Source of the DNA: Dunaliella salina
Lineage: Eukaryota; Chlorophyta; Chlorophyceae; Chlamydomonadales; Dunaliellaceae
Assembly: GCA_002284615.2 (NCBI GenBank)
Contig: MU070594.1
Span: 43,278 to 59,609, forward strand
Reading direction: 5' to 3'
Length of the DNA stretch: 16,332 bases
The position numbers and the translations under genes were made by a program. The notes under the pieces are model-generated. The model was given only the letters and a program-made list of their open reading frames with translations. It was not told the origin of the DNA and did not search any database. Positions 9,101 to 15,894 of the stretch are shown one piece after another. Numbering within the stretch: position 1 is the stretch's first letter; each line of letters begins with the position of its first letter.

Positions 9101-10353
9101 TGTAGAACCAGCTGCTGTTGGATGTGCAAGCTGGCACACGTTAGTAGTTCGAGCACGGGTGCTGTTGGACACAACACACGCGTGCAGCTCAGGTTTTTGG
9201 GAGTTGCACTTCTGGACTGCTGAGCTCCTATGCCTTATGTACGTTGAGGCTGGGGCAGAGGCGGAGAGAAGCAAGCAAGCNCTTACAACTCAAGTCCAAA
9301 GTAAAGCAGCATCAGGCCAGAAAATAGCAATAATTACGCACCACACATCAAACAGAATCAGCCGCCTTTTATAACACACACACGCCAAATCTTTGTTCTC
9401 GTCCAGACACTCGGATCTCAAGCCATATTTACCATACACACAAAATCGTATCTTAATGTGTGGCTAGAGAAAATATCTACTGCCAGCGAGGCACNTAGTC
9501 AGCAAAGGTATGTTCGTCTTCCTTAGCATGCAGCAAGCACCAACAAAATATAAAGCAAAATATCCAAGCATGTTTGTTCTCTAACNAGCTCGCATGTCTC
9601 TTCACATAGCCAACTTAGACTGTTGCGGCGCCAGCTGTACGGATTCCTGACGCATCCTCCAAACACTATCTCCTTGGCGCATATCAGAGACAATACTGAG
9701 CTGAGCGGCACAGGTGAAGTTGGTGCCTCGTGTCTCTTCATTGTCCTCATCATCACACACAAGATAAACATCTGCAGCTGTAATAGTGTATGCTGCAAAC
9801 AAGGTTGTTCAAAACAAGTTCTGGCTGCATCATCATCAAAAGCANAACAACATTCAATGACATATAGGTACTCAAACGGGGGGGGTGGACACGGCGCATG
9901 CCGTGTCCCCAAGGCAAGTTATATTGCTACGCTCCATGAGCTCACCAAGAATCATTGAGGAAGGTGTGCAAGCGCACAGTAAGTCTTTTCCATGCATGCA
10001 GAAATCAAGACCTGAGGTCTCTTAAGTAATCAAAGGGCGTGACATGAGTACGCTTGTCGCAAATGTGACTTGAGTCTGTAACACTCCTCTTGCAAGACAG
10101 AATGTGCCATTCATGCGCATGCTTAATGCTTTGGGAGTTGTATGCCTCCACACAATGTGCAAATGGAAAGATTCCGGCCTAATCCAGATGTATGTGACTC
10201 AAACATGGTTGTTACACGCCCGCACGGTCCAGCGACGCTAATGCAAACCTCATGACAAGACCGGTTCTCCCAATATCAATGCAAATTTTTTCTTCCTTGA
10301 GAAATTCTAGTCATACACAGCGCTAGTTGAGGTTAACAAAATTGGTCATTACA
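9101..10353 (-). repeat. 5' LTR of the retrotransposon, about 1.25 kb
   Basis: The outer end at 10353 is fixed by the repeat with 1-230. The inner end at 9101 is inferred: in plus orientation the block then reads TGTAGAACC...GGTCATTACA, that is TGTA...TACA, an imperfect inverted terminal repeat typical of LTRs, and the possible PBS follows at once. No convincing coding frame lies inside. It should carry the promoter and polyadenylation signal, but I cannot place them. Only the portion present in both copies (10124-10353) is directly confirmed. Confidence 0.75.
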
Positions 10354-10430
10354 GCGCTGACTGTTGGGTACTTTCCTTAATGCACGCTGGTTAGTATCCA
10401 GCATAGACTTTTACTTTTACTTTTACTTGA
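10354..10430 (+). mobile_element. 3' end of a second LINE (tail fragment)
   Basis: CCTTAATGCACGC, then a stem-loop GCTGG/CCAGC (10386-10390 with 10398-10402), then TAGACTTTT and an ACTTTT repeat. The first and last words match the 3' end of the LINE at 4400-4440, while the stem sequence differs but still pairs. It directly abuts the LTR, so the LTR element probably inserted into this LINE's 3' UTR and the LINE body should lie left of the window. Confidence 0.65.
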
Positions 10431-10650
10431 TTCTTGCATCTTTTAACACTCTTCTTGAAAGCCCTTTAAGCCCCTTAAATGATTTCATTTTTTACCTTCT
10501 CTGAATCATTCACATATAACACAAGAATTTTCAAGGGCGATGTGAGCGATAGCGAACACTACAAGTCCTCAAAGGGCATTGGGTAGCAGAGGGGAGTAAA
10601 CATTGTTGTAGCCTCTCCCCAATTTTTCTAGGCCTGCTGGGGCAGATTCT
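10431..10650. other. Non-coding stretch with a short repeated motif
   Basis: No coding signal. Positions 10532-10587 (CAAGGGCG, then AACACTACAAGT, then CAAAGGGCATTGGGTA) recur with small changes at 11498-11547, about 960 bases downstream. The two could flank an older insertion. Confidence 0.4.
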
Positions 10651-10960
10651 GACTCCCAATGTTTTACATTATTAACCCCCATATACAATGTTAACATCCT
10701 GCATATTCAAAAGTCAGAAAGGAGGAGGTCAAAAATTGACCTTTTTGGCACCCCTTTTGCCAAATTTTCTCCAAGGGAAATGGCTGAAATTCTGTATCTC
10801 ATCCACCATTGTGTCTTCTTACCCCATTTTTTTTTTGCAATGATATTCTTTTATTACAAGAACTCCAAATCACTAAAAATCACCCAATTTGGTGCAGCGG
10901 GTGGTCAGGAATGGTGTTTTGGTGGCGAAAATTAGGGTTCACGCCGCGGCTGATCAGGCA
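10651..10960 (+). repeat. Dispersed repeat block, copy A
   Basis: Aligns over about 310 bases with 13887-14193 in the same orientation. Shared words include AACATCCTGCATATTCAAAA, GGTCAAAAATTGACCTTTTT, GGAAATGGCTGAAA and GGGTTCACGCCGCGGC. The second copy is the core of the TIR element at 13689-14337. No TIRs like that element's are seen here, so this is an older or truncated relative. Confidence 0.75.
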
Positions 10961-11035
10961 CGTGTCCCACAACAAGACCCCTAAAACTCTAATGCTATAT
11001 AAAGCTCATGAAACAAGCTATTACAGGAATCTAAG

Positions 11036-11180
11036 TTTGGGGTTTAGGGTTTAGGGTTTAGGGTTTAGGGTTTTAGGGTTTAGTTTGGGTTTGGGTTTAG
11101 GGCAACCTAGGTTTAGGGCAAACCTAGGTTTAGGGCAAACCTAGGGCTTAGAGTTTAGGGTTTAGGGTTTAGGGTTTAGT
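11036..11180 (+). repeat. Interstitial telomere-like TTTAGGG repeats
   Basis: Two runs of the plant/green-alga-type telomere unit TTTAGGG flank a degenerate middle made of a 17-base unit (CAAACCTAGGTTTAGGG, about three copies, 11097-11150). It sits inside repeat DNA, not at a sequence end, so it is an interstitial remnant from a rearrangement, from break repair or carried by an element. Confidence 0.85.
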
Positions 11181-11281
11181 ATGGTGAAAGTCACTAGTAA
11201 GCTATTTGGCGGCATGCAAAAAAAAAAGGCAATTTCAGGCCCAAGGTAACCCCCTCTGGTACCTTATCCAGATCTTGATAT

Positions 11282-11395
11282 GGCCATACCTCAGGAACGC
11301 CTGAATGTCCATGGACAAAAATTACATGACTTGAAGTTTCTTTCTAATAAAAAAATTTAGGTCCATGGACATCAAGGCGTTTTTGAGATATAGCC
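11282..11395. repeat. Imperfect inverted repeat (foldback)
   Basis: Arm 11282-11316 pairs with 11361-11395: 29 of 35 positions match, ending in the palindrome GTCCATGGAC on both sides of a 44-base AT-rich loop. A direct repeat (GGTAACCCCCTCTG / GGTTACCCCCCTCTG) starts outside each arm, at about 11245 and 11412. This could be a small foldback element or a structured RNA; nothing shows it is transcribed. Confidence 0.6.
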
Positions 11396-11547
11396 TTCCA
11401 AAGTCCCAACAGGTTACCCCCCTCTGATTGGGTATCCCAGCACTGATATTTTGTCTATGCTTTTCTACTAACTCTTCTTTTAACAATTGGTAAATATCAA
11501 GGGCGCAGTATTCAACACTACAAGTGTTTTCAAAGGGCGTTGGGTAT

Positions 11548-12136
11548 CTTAATTAATAGGTTGCAAACATTCCATTAATAATGAGTGTCTCATGTGATTT
11601 AGAAAAGTGTCTCTCTTTTTTACTGTCCCCCAAAGTTCCCATTTTTCATGTGATCTTGAAGTATCTCCTGTGTATATAATCTTTTTATTTTTTTTCTAAA
11701 ACAATTATGGATATATGGGTGATACATAATATAGTATATGGAATTGATGGTTGCTGAAGCTGCAGAGTTTGCTGCTTACCCCTATATCCCATTTTTCTTG
11801 GAAAAAAGTAGACATAAAATAGTAAAAAAAAAGTACAAAAAGAGAGAGAGTTTCTGAAATCAGGTGAGATTTCTGGGGAATTGGGGACGGCTGCACCCAT
11901 ACAGTCTTGATGTATGGAGGGAATTATAAAGCATCCTTTATTTTATTGGAAATAGTGTCATTCTAAAAAAGAAGGGATGAACTTCCTTTTTTCACAATTG
12001 GGGAATACAAGCACCTAGCGTCAGGCGGAAGGATACGGCAGATGCAGCCCCAGCAGCAAATTGCGCAGTCAATAAACTTCATCTTCTAACACTTCCTTCA
12101 CCCGCACCATCAACAGCAGTAGCAGCAGTAGCAGCA
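11548..12136. other. AT-rich gene-free stretch
   Basis: Open frames here (for example 11900-11685, minus) are low-complexity and rich in F, S and L, without family signals. Poly-A/T runs and a GA run are present. The last 35 bases before 12137 are a CAG/TAG-rich repeat that leads into the histone-like start codon. Confidence 0.5.
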
Positions 12137-12175
12137 ATGGCCCACACCAAGCAGACCGCCCGCAAGATCACCGGG
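12137..12175 (+). pseudogene. Histone H3 N-terminal fragment
   Basis: ATG is followed by codons for A-H-T-K-Q-T-A-R-K-I-T-G. This is the first twelve residues of the H3 tail with Arg2 changed to His and Ser10 to Ile; Lys4, Lys9 and Thr11 are kept. The match stops abruptly after Gly12, where H3 would continue G-K-A-P-R-K, and no remaining H3 sequence is seen in the window. GC-rich third positions differ from the AT-rich surroundings, as expected of a piece of a highly expressed host gene. It lies 240 bases beyond the stop of the viral-type helicase, on the opposite strand. A true short gene is unlikely. Confidence 0.65.
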
Positions 12176-12417
12176 CAGCAAAATGTGTGGTCTGGAGCCA
12201 AACTGATACTCACTGCTTGCCCTGGACACACACACGTGCCAAGCATGAGGGGGGTCCCTCTCTCTTAAGGCTGCAGCAGGCCTCTGATAACGCAGGGTCT
12301 GTGTTGCGCCCTCCTTGGTTAGCATTCTAACTACAGCAGGTTACGCCGGCAACCAAACCCCTCCTGCTCCTAGACATGCTCCTAGCAGAAGTAATGGCTG
12401 ACTTTATTGGCGTGCGA
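12176..12417. other. Spacer between H3 fragment and helicase relic
   Basis: No coding signal is recognised. GC content is intermediate. A short CA run lies at about 12228-12237. Confidence 0.4.
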
Positions 12418-13173
12418 TTAAACTAGACTGTCATCTTCTAAGTCGTCCTCATCTTCGTCTTCTCCCAACTTCCAATCAAAGAATACTTTGCGGTGCTTTC
12501 GACCTTCAATCATTTTTTCTTCAATGCATTTTTCTTTCAAGATACTTTTTTATTCTCTCTTTCCTTAATGGTCTTCCATTATAAACCTCTTTGTCAGACT
12601 TGCTTCATTGAGAAGAAAGCCCCTTTTTCTTTCTTAAGGTATTTGTGTACAAACTTCATAACATTGTCATTTTCATCAAGATACATACTACTGCTATCTT
12701 TTATGACTTGTGGTGGCTCAATGAAACTTGTGTATTCATAATGTTCAAGGAAATGGCGCATAAATTCCATTTTAAGTTCGTTAGAGTTTTTAAACATGGT
12801 GACAAGGTTAATATCTTTAAGAAACCGAAATTCATTTGGGTTAACATCGTTAGGATCGTCAATAAAAATAGACTTATAGTCTACCTTAACAATTTTTCTT
12901 TGCATGCCACTGCATTCACCTTCCATTTTAGGCGGCTCATTGCACATGAGATGCAAATAAATCTGTGGTTTTAGTGTTTGCTGTGTATTAGGACACAATT
13001 GGCGATAACTGATTCTTGCATTCCCAGTGTAAGCTTTCACAGAACTAGAATTTAAAGTTTCATGAGTATTTGGTTCAGTACAATAAAGGAACCTTCTCCC
13101 TTTCCAATGCTGATATTCAGGACATGGTTTTTGTGCTTCTTGCCTCTTACCAACAAGATGATCAGCACTAAAA
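12418..13173 (-). pseudogene. C-terminal half of the SF3 helicase of the D5-like gene
   Basis: Begins F-S-A-D-H-L-V-G-K-R-Q-E-A-Q, the stretch that follows G-D-Y in D5 helicases. Then comes W-K-G-R-R-F-L-Y-C-T-E-P (Walker B-like), V-K-A-Y-T-G-N-A-R-I and P-Q-I-Y-L-H-L-M-C-N-E-P-P (sensor Asn). I-D-D-P-N-D-V-N-P-N-E-F, E-P-P-Q-V-I and a final helical part follow. The first stop is at 12594. After two slips, the neighbouring frames run on to R-K-H-R-K-V-F-F-D-W-K-L and an Asp/Glu tail that ends at 12418. The motifs are well kept despite the breaks. Confidence 0.8.
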
Positions 13174-13679
13174 CTACTCAGTTCTCTGTCTAACAGCAGA
13201 ACTGAGGTTCTTGGAGGCGAGTGAGATTGTGTGATAGTTCCCTTATTGCTGCTGATGCAATAAGGTCCCCATCTTTTCCTTTCTCATGGGGCATTTTGCA
13301 GACTTTTAGGTTGAGTTTCCCCCCCGCCTCCCTCTGAGACTTGCTGTTTGCAAGTCAGCTTTGCTTTCTCTGCCACGGCCCAGTGTCGATGAGCGAGCTA
13401 GGCCTAAACTGCTAGGTATCCTCCTTGGGTGTGTTTTGCTCCTTTGGCTGTTCCTGGGATTCAGCTTGTGTCCTTCTTGCCTGCGTGTGCCAGAGCTTTT
13501 CCAGAGGTTTTAGCTGTGTCCTTCCTCTCTCTCTCTCTCTCCCTTCTCGCGTATTTTGCTCCCCCTCTCTGGAGCTGTGCTTGTAGGCCCTGCAGGCCAG
13601 TTTTGTTCCTGTGCTCTCTGGTCTGCGCCCCCACCCCATGTAAGGAAACGCCCTTGAACGAGCCGGAAGAGAACTCTAC
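13174..13679 (-). other. 506-base interruption with intron-like GT...AG ends
   Basis: On the minus strand this begins GTAGAG right after codons for G-D-Y-(I) and ends GAGTAG right before the codons for F-S-A-D-H. Removing it, together with the TIR element, joins the helicase in frame with no residue missing from the family pattern. It could be a spliceosomal intron. Against this, the stretch before AG is not pyrimidine-rich. The alternative is a second insertion: AGTTCTCT/AGAGAACT lies near both ends as a weak inverted pair. The interior is GC-rich, with a CT run at about 13522-13541. Confidence 0.5.
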
Positions 13680-13688
13680 ATATAATCG
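13680..13688. repeat. Target-site duplication, left copy (ATATAATCG)
   Basis: Nine bases directly left of the TIR element, identical to 14338-14346. One edge base could be chance, so eight is also possible. Confidence 0.85.
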
Positions 13689-13886
13689 CAGAGCTGGACA
13701 ACTCCCATATATCGCTGGACATGCTCTTTACTGCTTTTTTTTTCTCAAATTCAACCATGCCAATCACTTTAATACACAAAAATATTACATTCACCAAAAA
13801 ATGGTAAAAATCGGAGGACCCCAGATCACCCTCCTGGCCTCAGATCACCCTAAAATGGCCCACAGCTCCACCATGGGACAATTTTT

Positions 13887-14193
13887 CACTCCCATTTTTT
13901 TGCATTTATAACCCCTTTATACAATATTAACATCCTGCATATTCAAAATTAGGAAAGAAGGAGGTCAAAAATTGACCTTTTTGGCACCCCTCATGCTGGA
14001 TTTTCTCTAAGGGAAATGGCTGAAAATCTGTATCTCACCAACCACTGGGTCTTTTCACTCCATTTTCTTGCAATGAAATTTTTTCATTACAAGGACTTCA
14101 AATCACTTACAATCATCCAATTTGGTGCATTGGGTGGTCAGATATGGAGATTTGGTGGTGAAAACTGGGGTTCACGCCGCGGCAGATTAGGCA
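13887..14193 (+). repeat. Dispersed repeat block, copy B
   Basis: Same orientation as copy A (10651-10960), with long shared words. It forms the central part of the TIR element, so the pair shows that this family has at least one other relative close by. Confidence 0.75.
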
Positions 14194-14195
14194 TA

Positions 14196-14280
14196 TGGGG
14201 GCAAATCTTGGACAGTAAAATCATAGCTCCTTGGACACTAAACTTTGAAAGCACATAAAATTGTCCAAGATTTGCCCCCA
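14196..14280. repeat. Perfect 19-base hairpin inside the TIR element
   Basis: TGGGGGCAAATCTTGGACA at 14196-14214 is exactly complementary to 14262-14280, and the pairing goes on imperfectly on both sides. The loop is 47 bases. A transcript could fold into a long stem, as many MITE RNAs do. Confidence 0.8.
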
Positions 14281-14337
14281 CCTATGCTAGGAGCATATTT
14301 AAAACACCCCTTTTTGGGGGGGAGTTGTCCAGCTCTG

Positions 14338-14346
14338 ATATAATCG
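14338..14346. repeat. Target-site duplication, right copy (ATATAATCG)
   Basis: Identical to 13680-13688 and directly beyond the right TIR. Confidence 0.85.
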
Positions 14347-15130
14347 CCAAGAGCTTGCTCAATTATCTCAAAGAAAGTTTTTTTAGTTTTCCCGTTACTT
14401 GCACTATCTTGAAAACCAGCATGTATGTGTAACTTATTGCCAGCGGAGTCACCATAAAGTTGCAAATATTTTTACTACATAATTTCTTTGCTCCTTTAGA
14501 GGATGAATGGTTTCCCAAAAGTGATGTACAAATTTTGCTAAATCATGATTTTTTTCTTTGATGAAATCATACTTAACACTTAGTGATGAATAATCTGTTG
14601 GTAAAGCTTGTCTGAATGTCATTTGGTTAAGTTCAATAACACCAATATTAAAAGCTAATAGGTTCGAATTAGCATCCAATCTATTTTCAATTTCATCATC
14701 GACAAGGTGTTGTGATGATTCTTGGCAAATGTTTGCTTTGGAGCCAGTTGATCTAATTTTGTGTCTCATTTTCTTGAGCCTATCTTGTCTTTCATCATAA
14801 CCTACAGTTGCACCAGTTATATCTGATACACTTTCAGAGCATGAACTTAATTTACTCACTAATTGGAAATGGTCATGCACAATGGATGACAAGCTCTTCT
14901 TGAGTTTGATTTCATGAAAATCTGTTTTCCAAATTGTACCATTGAAGTAAAGCCAAGTTTTTCCAGTGTTGGCAAAGACAAATTGTCCTTCAAGGATTTG
15001 AGAAGCAACCTCAGCAATGCTATACTCGCAAGAATCACAATTGTGTATCATGGGAATGATTGAATCAATGATGTGTAATTTGTACTCGTAAGGGTCATCT
15101 TCTTTTGCCCAATAATGAGGCTTCCAAGGT
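14347..15130 (-). pseudogene. D5_N and SF3 Walker A segment of the D5-like gene
   Basis: Contains the D5 N-terminal domain with W-L-Y-F-N-G-T-I-W-K-T-D, R-N-Y-V-V-K and, after a slip in an A-run near 14470, the helicase start K-L-H-I-H-A-G-F-Q-D-S-A-S-N-G-K-T. This is the SF3 Walker A, with N-G-K-T kept but extra residues in the loop. It is followed by F-F-E-I-I-E-Q-A-L-G-D-Y. Just after this Gly-Asp-Tyr the reading frame runs into the TIR element at 14337. Confidence 0.8.
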
Positions 15131-15540
15131 TGTACTTGTGTTCATTTTTTTCATTTCCTTCCATAACTTGTTGCACTCTTTGTCGTCTCTAAATTTGGTA
15201 CTCTTTTTCCTGAAATCAATCCATGCTTCGTGCAAAAAAGTGGGAGATATGTTATAAAGGCACCAACCAACTTTTATCCATGTGTCATAATTGTCAGCTC
15301 TTTCTACACTTAAGAGGGATGTTAATGTTTGAGCTTCTTGAACGACAGCCTTGTTGCAAGTGTCCTTTGTTTCTTTATTTTGGTCCAGATTTTGAGCATG
15401 TTTTTTTTGCTTTGTGTTTTCATAATCATCATGATGTTCTAAGATAAAGTCAAGCAAATCGTCAGGCAATATTAAAACATTGCTTTTATATAAAGTGTTG
15501 ATCCAAGACTTGTGTTTGACGGATAAATGCTTATTAGTCC
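15095..15540 (-). pseudogene. PriCT-2 segment of the D5-like gene
   Basis: Open frame holding H-K-S-W-I-N-T-L-Y, L-P-D-D-L-L-D-F-I and then L-L-S-V-E-R-A-D-N-Y-D-T-W-I-K-V-G-W-C-L-Y-N-I. The last is the clear signature of the primase C-terminal 2 domain that links primase and helicase in viral proteins. It ends in a stop after a one-base slip near 15125. In the neighbouring frame, H-Y-W-A-K-E-D-D-P-Y-E-Y continues the protein, as expected for the T-L-x-x-W-A-K motif at this place. Confidence 0.78.
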
Positions 15541-15718
15541 TCCTGTTCCGGTGGAACAGACTGTTTTTATATCAATAGGCAAAGTGGTCCCTGAATTGCT
15601 CTTAAGTCGCCGTGAACAATTACATATTCTTACTTTTTCACATTTGGGGTTGCGTCTAAAGAAGTAATGCCTTCCCTTACTTGTGAATTGCTGTGTTTGT
15701 AACGTGTGGAAAGGTTTG
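15520..15718 (-). pseudogene. AEP primase domain fragment of the D5-like gene
   Basis: The frame opens after a TAG near 15719 and reads Q-F-T-S-K-G-R-H-Y-F-F-R, the G-x-H-x-Y-F type motif of archaeo-eukaryotic primases. It continues to L-P-I-D-I-K-T-V-C-S-T-G-T-G-G-L-I, which matches the D-I-K and G-G stretch found before the primase C-terminal motifs. The frame then slips and continues into the PriCT-2 piece. The first catalytic motif (D-x-D), which should lie upstream, is not found to the right of 15718. Confidence 0.65.
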
Positions 15719-15864
15719 CTCTATATGTTGTGCATTGTAACAACGAGTTACATGCTATGTACTATTTTTGTACATAATTACTGGCATTAACCCATCTTAG
15801 GTTATCACTTTGTGTGAGGAAGGAGTTATACTCCTCGGGGGATCTGTTTCAGGCCAGTTCCAAT

Positions 15865-15872
15865 TATATAAG
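15865..15872 (+). promoter_or_regulatory. TATA box candidate
   Basis: TATATAAG, about 130 bases before a putative splice donor in a GC-richer leader that leads to an ATG after a well-formed acceptor. Spacing would place transcription start near 15895. A short hairpin GGAGT/ACTCC lies upstream at about 15822-15834. Confidence 0.4.
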
Positions 15873-15894
15873 AGTTTCCTCTTGTACTTTGAGA

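Larger units (their letters stand above)
1..10353 (-). mobile_element. Ty3/gypsy-type LTR retrotransposon, nearly complete
   Basis: The sequence at 1-230 recurs at 10124-10353 without gaps and with five mismatches. Between the copies, reading leftward on the minus strand, lie gag, protease, RT, RNase H, a PHD finger and an integrase zinc-domain start, so the copies are parts of the two LTRs. The protease-RT-RNase H-integrase order is that of Ty3/gypsy elements. The 3' LTR is cut by the window start. A 2.95-kb plus-strand LINE insertion interrupts pol, and pol carries further frame breaks, so this copy cannot be autonomous as read. About 2% difference between the LTR parts suggests a fairly recent insertion, given that the two LTRs are identical when an element integrates. 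Confidence 0.9.
13689..14337. mobile_element. Non-autonomous TIR element (MITE-like), 649 bp
   Basis: The ends are perfect 18-base inverted repeats, CAGAGCTGGACAACTCCC and its complement, flanked by the duplication ATATAATCG. There is no coding frame for a transposase. The CAGAG start recalls hAT elements, which duplicate 8 bases; nine bases fits Mutator-like elements better, so the superfamily is open. The core (13887-14193) matches repeat copy A at 10651-10960. A perfect 19-base hairpin lies near the right end. The element sits inside the helicase relic, directly after the codons for the Gly-Asp-Tyr that follow Walker A. Confidence 0.85.
12418..15718 (-). pseudogene. D5-type primase-helicase (giant-virus-like), broken
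   Basis: Read on the minus strand, successive pieces give the domains of D5 primase-helicases of nucleocytoplasmic large DNA viruses in order: AEP primase motif (about 15665), PriCT-2 (about 15400-15130), D5_N (15051-14475), SF3 helicase Walker A (about 14400), Walker B-like and sensor Asn (13170-12960), and an acidic C-terminus ending in TAA at 12418-12420. This protein primes and unwinds DNA at viral replication forks. The primase N-terminus with its D-x-D motif is missing. The pieces are split by at least five frameshifts (near 15520, 15125, 14470, 12600 and 12525), by a TIR element (13689-14337) and by a further 506-base interruption. Several frameshifts fall in A-runs, so some may be consensus errors. 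The region looks AT-richer than the retroelement part. An origin from an integrated algal virus or a related mobile element is likely; which group cannot be told. Confidence 0.82.

Noticed and set aside
8658..9374. Plus-strand open frame over the gag start and LTR edge
   Set aside because: Runs across the gag N-terminus, leader and LTR boundary; no protein-like pattern.
11685..11900. Minus-strand frames rich in Phe and Tyr
   Set aside because: AT-rich low-complexity sequence; no start context or family signal.
12493..12974. Plus-strand frames opposite the helicase C-terminus
   Set aside because: The minus strand carries clear D5 helicase motifs, and these frames are F/H-rich antisense.
13522..13541. 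CT dinucleotide run as a possible splice polypyrimidine tract
   Set aside because: On the minus strand it is a GA run and so cannot serve the proposed minus-strand intron; no plus-strand gene surrounds it.
13429..13911. Plus-strand frame of 160 codons
   Set aside because: Crosses the TIR element boundary and a CT run; low-complexity L/S/F content.
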